A stretch of 64,000 nucleotides of DNA from Dama dama. Its lineage: Eukaryota; Chordata; Mammalia; Artiodactyla; Cervidae. A program made the translations under genes and the position numbers. The notes below the pieces were generated by a model that was not told the DNA's origin, did not search any database, and saw only the letters and a list, made by a program, of their open reading frames with translations. Location: assembly GCF_033118175.1 (NCBI RefSeq), contig NC_083693.1:29645981-29709980 (forward strand), read 5' to 3'. Shown here in pieces: positions 31,401 through 42,645 of the stretch. Numbering within the stretch: position 1 is the first letter of the stretch; every line of letters starts with the position of its first letter.

Positions 31401-31829
31401 CCTAGTGTAATAGAATGTTTATGGAAAAGTATTTTACTGCAGTTTTATTTATAGTTCAGAAAAAATCAGAAATAGCCCAAATATTCAGCTATCGGTGATT
31501 GGTTGAGTAAATTATGGTCTTCCCATATAATGAAATACTATCCCATCATGAAAAATAAATCATATTTTATAACTACTGAATGAAACCATGGGAGAATTTT
31601 TTTTTTTAATCCCGGAGTAGGGAAGTCCTTTATATTATACAAAACCTGAAGCCTCAAAAGAAAAGATTGATAAATTTGACTACCAAAAAAAAATTTTTTT
31701 TTTCTGCAAAAAACCACCACAAGCAAAGTCCAAGGAAAACTTTAAACCTGAGGGGAAAACTACAACTCATAACATAGGCAAAGGGCAGATTTCTCTAATA
31801 TGTGAAGAGCCCCCACAAATAATTTTTTT

Positions 31830-31995
31830 AATGGTTAAAAAAAGTTATTTAATGAATTTATCTAGCTGTGCTAGACCTTATGTGACACGTGGGATCTCTT
31901 AGTTGCTACATACAAGATCTAATTCTCTGACCAGGGATGGAACCCGAGCCCCCTGCATTTGGAGCAAGGAGTCTTAGCCCCTGGACCAGCACAAA
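31830..31995 (-). mobile_element. CHR-type SINE, reverse orientation
   Basis: Inverted CHR body with CTGACCAGGGATGGAACCCG and TTAGCCCCTGGACCAGC. The very end is eroded. Confidence 0.75.
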
Positions 31996-32157
31996 CCCAC
32001 AAATCTTTTTAAAATGAACCACTAATGACTCAAATAGAGGAAAATAGGCAAAGAATATGAAGAAACAATTAATGGTAATGGAAAGGGGGAAATTTCAATG
32101 GGCCCTTACAGATGTAAAGAGATGCTCAATAACTCATTAAAAAGAGTATCTCCAGGG

Positions 32158-32275
32158 GAATTCCCTGGTGGTCCAGTGGTTAGGGCTCCAGGGCTTCCAC
32201 TGCAGGGAGCAAGGGTTCGATCCCTGGTCAGGGAACTAAGATCCCACACGCCTTGTGGCTTGGTTAAAAAAAAAA
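32158..32275 (+). mobile_element. CHR-type SINE
   Basis: GGGAATTCCCTGGTGGTCCA to a poly(A) tail, with an intact GGTTCGATCCCTGG box B. Confidence 0.85.
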
Positions 32276-32737
32276 ATAACTACATAAAAAGTAAAGACTG
32301 TCTCCAAAGATACTATCCTTCACTTATCAGACCGGCAGGGATAAAGCTTGGAAACACCAGATATTGGCAAGAGTGGGAAGAGAACAAGCACCCACACACA
32401 TACACAGCCACGTCTCTGCACTGCCGGCTGGTGTGTAAACTGACTCAACTTGATAGAGGCAATTTGGTAATATTTACTCAACATCTAAACACAGGTCCCC
32501 TTTGACTCAGCACTTCCACTCCTGGAAACGAATCCTACGAATATACTCACACACAAGCAACATGGGAACTGTATAAGGCTTTTCACTGCAACAGTGACTG
32601 TAGCTGGGAAGGACCTCAACTCCACCAGTAGAGATGGGCTAATTGAATTCTTGTATGTCCATGCAATGGAATGTACTATATAGCTATATGTAATGGAATG
32701 TAATACCTACCTATAAGAAAGAACTAGGATGCTATCT

Positions 32738-33170
32738 ACAGAACCAAATTCAAGGCATGTTGTTCAGAGCAACAGAGGTTTACTGTATAGCACAGGGAAC
32801 TGCAGTCAATATCTTGTAATCACCTATAATGGAAAATAATTTCAAAAATAGTCTATGTGTGTATGTATAACTGAACTACCTTGCCGTGCACCTGAAACAC
32901 TGTAAGTCAACTCTGAGTGTGTGAGTATTAGTGCGGAATCGCGTGCGGCTCTTTGTGACCCCGTTAACCGTAGCCTGCTGGGCTCCTCTGTCCATGGCAT
33001 TCTCTAGGCAAGAATACTAGAGTGTGTTGCCATTCCTTTCTCCAGGGGATCTTCCTGACCCAGGGATTGAACCTGAGTCTCTTTCCAAGGCAGGCAGCTT
33101 TTTTACTGTCTGAGCCATCAGGGAAGCAACTCAATAAAATATACATATATATAAAGAAAAATAAATAAAA
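32738..33170 (+). mobile_element. L1 3' tail followed by a reverse Bov-tA SINE
   Basis: An L1 3' end (GTTTACTGTATAGCACAGGG, CCTGAAACACTGTAAGTCAA) reads to about 32915, where a reverse Bov-tA occupies 32918-33130 (TATTAGTGCGGAATCGCG to GCCATCAGGGAAGC). CAACTC occurs on both sides of the SINE. Confidence 0.75.
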
Positions 33171-33760
33171 GGGAAGGAGGGAAGAAATATGCTATATAAT
33201 TGATTCTAAGATAGTCTAGATTGTAAGACACATAATTATTTTATGTAACATTATTTTATGTCTCTCCTTTATGAAAGTAACAATGCTACCAATTAAATAT
33301 GACATGCCATCTCTAAAAAGAAAACAAAAAGATATGTTGTTAACTAATAGAAGCTGGGTGCAAACTATTGTTCAAGTAGTTTATCAATTGTATCTTAAAA
33401 GGGGAAAAGCACATAATTCACTTTTACATAATGTATATAATGGCTCTTTAGATACATAAGAAACTGCAAACTGATTTTTTTGTAGGTGGGCACTGAGCAC
33501 CTAGAGAACAGGGTGGGAAACAAATTTTTCAGTGTATCCTTTTGTCCTTTTCAATTTGCACCATATGAATAAGCTGACTACTCAAAATATAAATAAAATT
33601 AGAAGTATAAGACAGGAAGATCAGAGGATTAATAGATTTTATGATATAAAAATGTTTCAACTTTTATGTTTATGAATGAAATGATTTGATGTTTGGGGTT
33701 TGTTTTGAAATAATCCAGGTGAGGTGAGGCAAGTCAGGGCTGGTGGCTCAGTATAACATG
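33170..33760 (+). repeat. AT-rich old L1 3' UTR-like sequence
   Basis: AT-rich text with words such as GGTGGGCACTGAGCACCTAG, probably L1-derived. No frame of interest. Confidence 0.4.
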
Positions 33761-33774
33761 ATTTAAAACAGGGG

Positions 33775-34115
33775 TGGGACTTCCCTAGTGGTCTAGTGAT
33801 TAAGAATCCACCTTCCAATGCAGGGTACTCTAGTTCCATCCCTGGTCTGGGAACTAGATTCCACATGCCTTGGGGTAGCTAAGCCTTCATGCCACAACTT
33901 GAGAGCCTGTGTGCAGCAACTTAAGACCTGAGGCAGCCAAAAATAAGCAAGCACAAATATTTTTTTTTTTTAAATACGGGAGGACTTCCCTGGCAGTCCA
34001 GGGAGTTAAAACTCCACACTTCCACCACAGGGGGCGCAGGTTTAATTCTGGTTTGGGAAAGATTCCCCACCCCACCAACCCAGGAGAGGGGAGGCCAGAA
34101 AAAAAGAAGAGGGGG
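33775..34115 (+). mobile_element. Two consecutive forward CHR-type SINEs
   Basis: The first (33775-33975) ends in a T-rich interrupted tail. The second (33979-34115) starts GGGAGGACTTCCCTGGCAGT and ends in A-rich sequence. Confidence 0.8.
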
Positions 34116-34557
34116 AAGACAGAAATAAATTAATGTGTTCAGTAATTGAGGATTGGTTAAATAAATTATGGTTCTCCATGTGAAAAAAAATACTATGCCA
34201 TCTTTTACAAAATAATAAATCATGTTTTAGAAGGACTAGAAGAACCTGTTTTATTAATAATTGTGGAGTAGGAAGACTTTTCTAAGTATATATTATATAA
34301 AGCTTAGAAACCACAAAAGGAAAGACAGAAATTTGACTCCACAGAAGCAAAAAATTCTGCAATGCAAAAACCACCACAAGCAATGTCAACAGGAAAACTT
34401 CATACTGGGGGAAAATGTATTACCCTTATCCAAATGGCAACCCACTCCAGTACTCTTGCCTGGAGAATCCCATGGACGGAGGAGCCAGGTAGGCTACAGT
34501 CCACAGGGTCGCAAAGAGTCGGACACGACTTCACTTTCACTTTCACTTTCACTTAAT

Positions 34558-34790
34558 CACTCAGTTCAGTTCGGTGGCTCAGTTGTGTCCTACTCTTTGC
34601 GACCCCATGAATTGCAGCACGCCAGGCCTCCCCGTCCATCACCAACTCCCGGAATTTACTCCAACCCATGTCCATCGAGTCGGTGATGCCACCCAGCCAT
34701 CTCACCCTCTGTCGTCCCCTTCTCCTCCTGCCCCCAATCCCTCCCAGCATCAGGATCTTTTCCAGTGAGTCAACTCTTCAAATGAGGTTA
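34558..34790 (-). mobile_element. BovB 3' end fragment, reverse orientation
   Basis: TCAGTTCAGTTCGGTGGCTC to TTTTCCAGTGAGTCAACTC, matching the 3' end of the reverse BovB at 38.17 kb. Confidence 0.85.
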
Positions 34791-35254
34791 AAAGTAGCTA
34801 CACTGAGAGTTCATTATATCATCATTATATCTTGTAACAGAGTTAAAAATCATTCAAGTATATACAAACTTGTATGGCAAAAGACAATTGTTACACTGGA
34901 CTATAATACTTGCAACATATACAACAACAAAGAATTCATGTCAATAATGTTCAAAAAAGTTCCTACAAGTTGATCTTTAAAAACAAAGACATCACAATTG
35001 AAAACTGGCAAAACTCACAGAAGAGAAAATTAAAAAGGCCAACCGTCACATGAAAAGATGATCTTCCTTAGTTCCAGGAAAAACAATTTCAAAACAATGA
35101 GATGTCATTTTTTGCCCATGATACTGGCAAAGGTTTAGACTATTGATAGCATCTAGAGTTGGCCAGGGTGTGGGGAACTTACATTTTCATACGCTTCTGG
35201 AGCTCTTGGGAAATGCTCTGACCATCTGAGAAAGCAAGTTGGTAAGACCTATTC

Positions 35255-35565
35255 ACAATTTGACCACCTAATGCAAAGAACCAACTCATTGGAAAAGACC
35301 CTGATTCTGGGGAAGATTGACAGCAAAAGGAGAAATGGGTAGTAAAAGATGCTGCTGCTGCTGCTAAGTCCTTCAGTCATTTCCGACTCTGTGCGACCCC
35401 ATAGATGGTAGAAGATGAGATGGTTAGATAGCATCACTGACTCAACGGACATGAATTTGAGCAACCTCTGGGAGATAGTGAAGGACAGAGGAGCCTGGTG
35501 TGCTTCAGTCCATGGGGGTGGCAAAGAATTAGACATGACTTAGGGACTGAACAGCAACAAATTAA
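35255..35565 (+). mobile_element. BovB 3' end fragment with a small Bov-A insert
   Basis: The forward BovB tail is interrupted at about 35350-35410 by a short Bov-A piece (GCTGCTGCTGCTGCTAAGTC). GTAGTAAAAGATG and GTAGAAGATG flank it. Confidence 0.8.
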
Positions 35566-35754
35566 CAATTCACAGGCATGTCCCCTTTGACCCAGTGACT
35601 CTGCTTTGGCAGAATTTATCCCAAACCCAGGGGAAACATAACCAGAACTCAAAAGATGTGGAGGAGGAGGTTTATTGCAGAATTCGTTGTTACAGAAAGA
35701 AAAAAAGAAAAGAAAAAAAGGCCAGAGTGTCCATAGAGTGCCATTTAAACAAAG

Positions 35755-35791
35755 TATTGGGTTGGCCAAAAAGTTCCTTTGGGTTTTTCCA
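35755..35791 (+). mobile_element. Solo terminal inverted repeat of a mariner element
   Basis: TATTGGGTTGGCCAAAAAGT followed by TCCTTTGGGTTTTTCC matches the terminal repeat of the ruminant mariner DNA transposon as I recall it. No transposase or second repeat follows. Confidence 0.65.
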
Positions 35792-35867
35792 ACTATGGAT
35801 AGGTTGGAGGCTGGGGTTGGGGGAGGCTGGGTTTTGGGGGTGAGAGGGGAGGGAACCAGAGTGTAGT

Positions 35868-36350
35868 TTGGGCTGGGGAGAATGGTGCTGGAGTCAGCAC
35901 TTTCTGGAGCTGAGATTTTTTTTTTCTTTTATTATTTCTTGTTGCTGTTGTTTGAAAGAATCCAGTTTGGGTTTTATTATAAAATTGATCAAAAACACAT
36001 TTTTTAGGGGAAAAAAAAAAAGACAAAGAACAGCTTTTAGAGCCGACGGTCTGGGCGAGACCGGAAGTGGGAAAGAGCCTGTTGTTGTTGTGGAGCCCAT
36101 CGGGGTCCCAGGCATGGAAGGTACAGGATGGACTGGGAACCTGGGGGAGGACAGAGGTCCCTCAGCGGGGGTGAGAGGGAGGGACAGGCCAGGGAGGGCA
36201 GGGAGGCAGGCTCCCAGCCTAGGCTCCCTCTGCACCCCTGCCCTCCACGCCCTGGCCACAGGCTGGCCCCAGAAGCCCCCAAGTGGCAGGGCAGAGTGCT
36301 CACAAGGAGGTCAGCTCTACAGGAAGGTACATGGCTTCCAGTCAGGGTCT
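35868..36350. other. Non-coding sequence, nothing recognised
   Basis: Holds part of a 361-codon open frame (35868-36953) judged spurious because it reads through a T-rich tract and an inverted MIR. No gene is recognised. Confidence 0.4.
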
Positions 36351-36475
36351 GACATAAGCTGGGCAAGTATCTTGTGTGTTTACTTAACCCTGGCCTTTAC
36401 CTTCCTTATCTGTAAAATGGGAAAAGCCTCTCGTAGAGCTGTTGTGAGAGCTATTCAAGAAAAGCTGTGCGTGGT
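36351..36475 (-). repeat. MIR remnant, reverse orientation
   Basis: CCTTATCTGTAAAATGGGAA is the inverted MIR core. Confidence 0.75.
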
Positions 36476-36935
36476 GTTTACTGATGTCCGGTCCGCAGGA
36501 GGCCTCAGTAATGATTCCCCCCGTGGTGATGTCTGTGCAGGGCTTGTCTTTGGCCCACTTGGCGTGGCCCATGCCTCCCCTGGCCATGCCTCTCCTTTGG
36601 GCGCGTCAGCCTCCTCCTCTAGAAACGCTCAGTTCCGGGGGGGGGGTTTCCCCTTCCACCTTCTCGGCCAGCCCGTCCGCATCTCTTCCCAGGCCCTTCC
36701 GTCTCCTGAAAGTGCCCTTTTCCTGAGTTCCCTCCTGGACCCTGGCTCTCCCATCCACTCTGAGAGCGCCAAGCTTCTGCCCACATCCCACCCACAGTCT
36801 TTTCCATCCGTCCCCTTCTGCAGGCCTTCCTTCTGCGCCCCCGGCCTGCACCCACTGCCTTCCACCTGCCGATCTGAGAGTCTCCTTTTCCCATGCAGTG
36901 GGTGTAACTGCCCGTTTTCACCCCCAACTGATGGT

Positions 36936-37610
36936 TTCCTAGGGCTTCTGTAACACATCTCCACAAACTGGGTGGCTGAAAACAACAGTAATGTATTACT
37001 CACAGATCCGGAGAGTGACCAGTCTGAAATCGCAGTGTCAGCAGTGCTCCCTCCGAAGGCTCGGGAAGGGTGCTTCAGTGGCTTGTCCAGCCTCTGGTGC
37101 CTCCAGGTGGTCTTTGGCCTACGGTCGCCTCACTCCAGTTTCTGCCTGGGCTCACAAGGCCCTCAACTCTGTGTATCTCCTATAAGTACACTTGTCATTG
37201 GATTTAGGGCTCATCTGAATAATCCAAGATAATCTCATTTAGATAACTAATTTATCTAATTAGTTAATTAGATAATTAATTAGACAATTTAATTACGTCG
37301 TGTGTACTAAAGTCGCCTCAGTCAAGTTCTCCTCTTTTTGACCCTATGGAACGTAGCCCACCAGGCTCCTCTGTCCTCGGAATTCTCCAGGCAGGAATAC
37401 TGAAGAGGGTTGCCGTTTCCTACTCCAGGGGATCTTCCTGACCCAGGGATTAAACCTGTACTGCAGACAGATTCTTTACCATCTGAGCCATGAGGGAAGC
37501 ACATATAATTATATCACATTCCCTTTTTTCCAAATAAGGTCACATTAACAGGTTCCAGAGATTACAGCTTGGACAAATCTCTTGCAGGGACATCTTTGAA
37601 CCCAGCACAC
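36936..37610 (-). repeat. Old MaLR-like LTR, reverse, split by Bov-tA
   Basis: GCTTCTGTAACACATCTCCACAAACTGGGTGGCTGAAA-type text (36947 on), GCTCATCTGAATAATCCAAG, then after the SINE AAATAAGGTCACATTAACAG. It is the same repeat type as 29.7-30.2 kb. Confidence 0.6.
37293..37502 (-). mobile_element. Bov-tA SINE, reverse orientation, within the LTR-like repeat
   Basis: TGTACTAAAGTCGCCTCAGT to TGAGCCATGAGGGAAGC. AT-rich palindromic text precedes it at 37240-37290. Confidence 0.85.
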
Positions 37611-38160
37611 TCAGCAGTGTCCTGAGGCCTTCTTCAGCCCCGCTCCCCAGTCCCTTCAAGGCCGGCCCCCATCCGCTCCCCATGTGGCTCACCCACCTCT
37701 CACCCCCAGCCCTGCACGACAGCCTCCCCTTGCCCCTCCCACACACCCAGCACCAGAGGGAAAGTCGCAGGCCGCCTCCGCACCCACAACCTTCATGGCC
37801 CCTGGGAGACCTGCTCCAACGTGTCTGGCCACCCAGGGCTTCCTCCTCTTGCGCTGGCAGCCTGAGACTGTCTCTTGAACTTCCTTCTCTGAAGCCCCAG
37901 ACCCTGGACAGTCCATCCCTCCTCAGCCCCAGGGACCTTTCCAATCCCAAGCTTTCACTTTCCTCACACATGAAGAGGAGGATCTGAGAGACCCCTCAGG
38001 CTTCAACATTCTGCAATTTATCCTCTTCAGAGCCCTCAGGAGGCTGTGGGGCCTCCGCCACCACACCCCTTCCCACCCATCCGCGCCTCGAGGCCCAAGC
38101 TGTTCCAGAAAGAAGTCAACCTGACCTTGGCCTTAGTCATGGGAAACGGGTCTGTCCTCT
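37611..38160. other. Non-coding sequence, nothing recognised
   Basis: C-rich single-copy-looking sequence ahead of the BovB insertion. Frames on both strands are mirror images. No known protein. Confidence 0.4.
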
Positions 38161-38171
38161 CCCTGGTACTT

Positions 38172-41100
38172 CAGTTCAGTCGGTTCAGTCGCTCAGTCGT
38201 GTCCCACTCTTTGCGACCCCATGAATCGCAGCACGCCAGGCCTCCCTGTCCATCACCAACTCCCGGAGTCTACTCAACCTCATGTCCATCGAGTCAGTGA
38301 TGCCATCCAGCCATCTCATCCTCTGTCGTCCCCTTCTCCTCCTGCCCCCAATCCCTCCCAGCATCAGGGTCTTTTCCAATGAGTCAACTCTTTGCATGAG
38401 GTGGCCAAAGTATTGGAGTTTGAGCTTCAGCATCAGTCCTTCCAATGAACACCCAGGACTGATCTCCTTTAAGGATGGACTGGTTGGATCTCCTTGCAGT
38501 CCAGGGGACTCTCAAGAGTCTTCTCCAACACTACAGTTCAAAAGCATCAATTTTTCGGCGCTCAGCTTTCTTCACAGCCTAACTCTCACATCCATACATG
38601 ACCACTGGAAAAACCATAGCCTTGACTAGACGGACCTTTATTGGCAGAGTAATGTCTCTGCTTTTTAATATGCTATCTAGGTTGGTCATCACTTTCCTTC
38701 GAAGGAGTAAGCGTCTTTTAATTTCATGGCTGCAGTCACAATCTGCAGTGATTTTGGAGCCCCCCAAAATAAAGTCTTTCACTGTTTCCATTGTCTCCCC
38801 TTCTATTTCCCATGAAGTGATGGGACCAGATGCCATGATCTTAGTTTTCTGAATGTTGAGTTTTAAGCCAACTTTTTCACTCTCCTCTTTCACTTTCATT
38901 TCTCCTGGCAATCTTGATTCCAGCTTGTGCTTCTTCCAGCCCAGTGTTTTTCATGATGTATTCTGCATATAAGTTAAATAAGCAGGGTGACAATATACAG
39001 CCTTGACGTACTCCTTTTCCTATTTGGAACCAGTCTGTTGTTCCATGTACAGTTCTAACTGTTGCTTCCTGACTTGCACATAGGTTTCTCAAGAGACAGG
39101 TCAGGTGGTCTGGTATTCCCATCTCTTGAAGAATTTTCCACAGTTTATTGTGATCCACACAGTCAAAGGCTTTGGCGTAGTCAATAAAGCAGAAATAGAT
39201 GTTTTTCTGGAACTCTCTTGGTTTTTTTATGATCCAGCGGATGTTGTCAATTTGATCTCTGGTTCCTCTGCCTTTTCTAAAACCAGCTTGAACATCTGGA
39301 AGTTCATGGTTCACGTATTGCTGAAGCCTGGCTTGGAGAATTTTGAGCATTACTTTACTAGCATGTGAGATGAGTGCAATTGTGTGGTAGTTTGAGCATT
39401 CTTTGGGATTGCCTTTCTTTGGGATTGGAATGAAAACTGACTTTTTTCAGTCCTGTGGCCACTGCTGAGTTTTCCCAATTTGCTGGCATATTGAGTGCAG
39501 CACTTTCACAGCATCATCTTTCAGGATTTGAAATAGCTCAACTGGAATTCCATCACCTCCACTAGCTTTGTTCATAGTGATGCTTTCTAAGGCCCACTTG
39601 ACTTCACATTCCAGGATGTCTGGCTCTAGGTGAGTGATCACAGCATTGTGATTATCTGGGTCGTGAAGATCTTTTTTGTACAGTTCTTCTGTGTATTCTT
39701 GCCACCTCTTCTTAATATATTCTGCTTCTGTTAGGTCCATACCATTTCTTTCCTTTATTGTGCCCATCTTTGCATGAAATGTTCCCTTGGTATCTCTAAT
39801 TTTCTTGAAGAGATCTCTAGTCTTTCCCATTCTGTTGTTTTCCTCTATTTCTTTGCACTGATCACGTGGGAAGGCTTTCTTATCTCTCCTGGCTATTCTT
39901 TGGAACTCTGCATTCAAATGGGAATATCTTTCCTTTTCTCCTTTGCTTTTCGCTTCTCTTATTTTCACAGCTATTTGTAAGGCCTCCTCAGACAACCATT
40001 TTGCCTTTTTGCATTTCTTTTCCTTGGGGATGGTCTTGATCCCTGTCTCCTGTACAATGTCATGAACCTCCATCCATAGTTCATCAGGCTCTCTGTCTAT
40101 CAGATCTAGTCCCTTAAATCTATTTCTCACTTCCACTGTATAGTCATAAGGGATTTGATTTAGGTCATACCTGAATGGTCTAGTGGTTTTCCCTACTTTC
40201 TTCAATTTAAGTCTGAATTTGGCAATAAGGAGTTCATGATCTGAGCCACAGTCAGCTCCCGGTCTTGTTTTTGCCTGTAGAGCTTCTCCATTTTCAGCTG
40301 CAAAGAATATAATCAATCTGATTTCAGTGTTGACCATCTGGTGATGTCCATGTGTAGAGCCTTCTCTTGTGTTGTTGGAAGAGGATGTTTGCTGTGACAA
40401 GTGCGTTCTCTTGGCAAAACTCTGTTAGCCTTTGCCCTGCTTCATTCCATACTCCAAGGCCAAATTTGCCTGTTACTCCAGGTGTTTCTTGACTTCCGCC
40501 TTTTGCATTCCAGTCCCCTATAATGAAAAGGACATCTTTTTTGGGTGTTAGTTCTAAAAGATCTTGTAGGTCTTCACAGAACTGTTCAACTTCAGCTTCT
40601 TTAGCATTACTGGCTGGGGCATAGGCTTGGATTACCGTGATATTGAATGGTGTGCCTTGGAAACAAACAGAGATCATTCTGTCATTTTTGAGATTGCATC
40701 CAAGTACTGCATTTCGGACTCTTTTGTTGACCATGATGGCTACTCCATTTCTTCTAAGGGGTTCCTGCCCGGAGTAGTAGATATAAAGGTCATCTGAGTT
40801 AAACTCACCCATTCCAGTCCATTTTAGTTTGTTGACTCCTAGAATGTCGACACTCACTCTTGCCATCTCCCGTTTGACCACTTTCAATTTGCCTTGATTC
40901 ATGGACCTAACATTCCAGGTTCTTATGTAATATTGCTCTTTATAGCATTAGACCTTGCTTCTATCACCAGTCACATCCACAACTAGGTATTGTTTTGCTT
41001 TGGCTCCATCCCTTCATTCTTTCTGGAGTTATTTCTCCACTGATCTCCAGTAGCATATTGAGCACCTACTGACCTGGGGAGTTCCTCTTTCGGTATACTA

Positions 41101-41547
41101 TCATTTTGCCCTTTCATACTGTTCATGGGGTTCTCAAGGCAAGAATACTGAAGTGGTTTGCCATTCCCTTCTCCAGTGGACCACATTCTGTCAGACCTCT
41201 CCACCATGACCCGTCCGTCTTGGGTGGCCCCAAACAACATGGCTTAGTTTCAAGCCTGATGTCAGGGGCAGCGGCCGAGACCAGCTACCCCACGCCCAAG
41301 GTCAGGGACAGTGGCTGAGAGGAGATACCCCTCGTCCAAGGTAAGGAGCAGCGGCTGTGCTTTGCTGGAGCAGCCGTGAAGAGATATCCCACGTCCAAGG
41401 TAAGAGAAACCCAAGTAAGACAGTAGGTGTTGTGAAAGGGCATCAGAGGGCAGACACTCTGAAACCATAATCACAGAAAACTAGCCAATCTGATCACAGG
41501 ACCACAGCCTTGTCTAACTCGATGAAACTAAGCCATGCCATGTGGGG
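38172..41547 (-). mobile_element. BovB (RTE) retrotransposon with inverted 5' end
   Basis: The body (38172 to about 41250) reads on the minus strand: endonuclease (about 40324-40902, GDWNAK and WTSPDG), linker, and reverse transcriptase (about 38877-40000, AFDCVDH and KGVRQG). The 5' UTR (about 41247-41547, repeated CGGC.GAG.CCAGCTACCCCACG units) reads on the plus strand, so the 5' part is inverted. The 11-bp target-site duplication CCCTGGTACTT lies at 38161-38171 and 41548-41558. Frameshifts are present, and a 74-nt deletion removes the catalytic YxDD region. It is inactive. Confidence 0.93.
41247..41547 (+). mobile_element. Inverted 5' UTR segment of the BovB copy
   Basis: Reads in plus orientation from CCTGATGTCAGGGGCAGCGG to GAAACTAAGCCATGCC, while the adjoining body has GAAACTAAGCCATG on the minus strand. 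The roughly 25-nt overlap at the junction is typical of twin priming. Confidence 0.85.
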
Positions 41548-41795
41548 CCCTGGTACTTAGACTTGCACAAAACGTGGCCCCCAAGACAGGCTATCCACAG
41601 GAGAAGTGGGGCTATGGGCCTAGAGGTCACTGGAGACTACGCCAGGCTCCTGCCTGCAACCGGCTGGAGATTTCAGGAAAGGGTCAGCCCAGACCCTGCG
41701 TCCAACACTGATACTTGCAGGGGGTGCACTGTGTGGACAGTGGCAGCTGAGGATCAGGCTTCGTAACTGGGCTGTGACACTTATTGTTGTTCTTT

Positions 41796-42241
41796 TTTTT
41801 TTTTCATTTCTTTTTTTTTTTTTCCGGTCTCAGTCCATTCTCAGAACACGCTCCATCACCTAGTTCCCAGAACTCAGATTGCGCAGTGGTCACGTCATCA
41901 TCGACCAGGGCTCACAGAGCGGCAGGGGCCACCCTAACCACACCCAAACCTTAGCCTAACTGCCTCCCCTTAACCTCCCAGCCCCCGGGTCCCTGGCCCC
42001 ATTTTGCCTGACACGTTTTCATAATCCTCTCAGGCTCCGGGCCGGCGGCGCCGCCAGCCATGGGGCCCGATCATATAAGGAAAATACTGCGGCCTCATCC
42101 GGGGGCTGCATCGTGGACCCGGGGGCGCCCTGTCCCCTACGCCACTCGCTACACCCTACCCTGCAAACCTCCCTGCCCCGCTTCGTGCGCCAGTATCTCC
42201 CGAGCGAGTCCAGCCACCTCGGCTTCCCCCCATGGGCTGTT
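41796..42241 (-). pseudogene. Unidentified GC-rich retrocopy with poly(A) tail
   Basis: A poly(T) tract (41796-41823 on the plus strand, so poly(A) on the minus strand) and a perfect 16-bp duplication CTTATTGTTGTTCTTT at 41780-41795 and 42242-42257 show LINE-mediated retroposition in minus orientation. The body is GC-rich with CpGs (CCGGGCCGGCGGCGCCGCCA near 42038), like a CpG-island first exon. The largest minus frame (42019-42264) runs into the flank and matches no protein I know. The parent gene is not identified; a short first-exon or non-coding transcript is possible. Confidence 0.75.
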
Positions 42242-42599
42242 CTTATTGTTGTTCTTTCACTCAATCATTTCTGACTCTTTGCGACCCCACAGACTGCAGC
42301 ACGCCAGGCTTCCCTGTCCTTTACTATCTCCCAGAGTTTGCTTAAACTCATGTCCGTTGAGTTTATGATGCCATCCAAACATCTCATCCTCTGTTGTCCC
42401 CTTCTCCTCCTGCTCTCAATCTTTCCCAGCATCAGGGTCTTTTCCAATGACTCTGCTCTTCGCATCAGGTGGCCAAAGTATTGGAGTTTCAGCTTCAGCA
42501 TCAGTCCTTCCAATGAATATTCAGGACTACTTTCCTTTTTTTTTTTTTTTTTGATAGTGGAGTGCAGTTTATTACACCAGTGGCCCAAAGCAGAGTCTC

Positions 42600-42645
42600 C
42601 TCTTAGCCAAGGACCCCGACCAGCATTTGTGAAAATCTTTTATAC
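42600..42645 (-). promoter_or_regulatory. U3 TATA box of the retroviral copy
   Basis: The minus strand reads TATAAAAG at 42644-42637. Start of R is predicted about 25-30 bases on, and the polyadenylation signal follows about 40 bases later, giving a short R. Confidence 0.6.

Larger units (their letters stand above)
31400..32735 (+). mobile_element. Old L1 fragment with two SINE insertions
   Basis: Decayed L1 3' sequence (AAATTATGGTCTTCCCATAT near 31509, ACCAGATATTGGCAAGAGTG near 32357, GTCCATGCAATGGAATGTAC near 32658). It is interrupted by a reverse CHR SINE (about 31830-31995) and a forward CHR SINE (about 32158-32275). Confidence 0.7.
34140..35690 (+). mobile_element. Old L1 fragment with BovB and Bov-A insertions
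   Basis: L1 3' sequence related to 31.4-31.8 kb, interrupted by a Bov-A unit (34432-34556, ending in repeated CACTTT), a reverse BovB 3' end (34558-34790) and a forward BovB 3' end (35255-35565). Confidence 0.65.

Noticed and set aside
35868..36953. 361-codon open frame, the longest unexplained one
   Set aside because: It reads through a T-rich tract and an inverted MIR core, has no recognisable domain and overlaps mirror frames on the other strand. It is a chance frame in low-stop GC-rich DNA.
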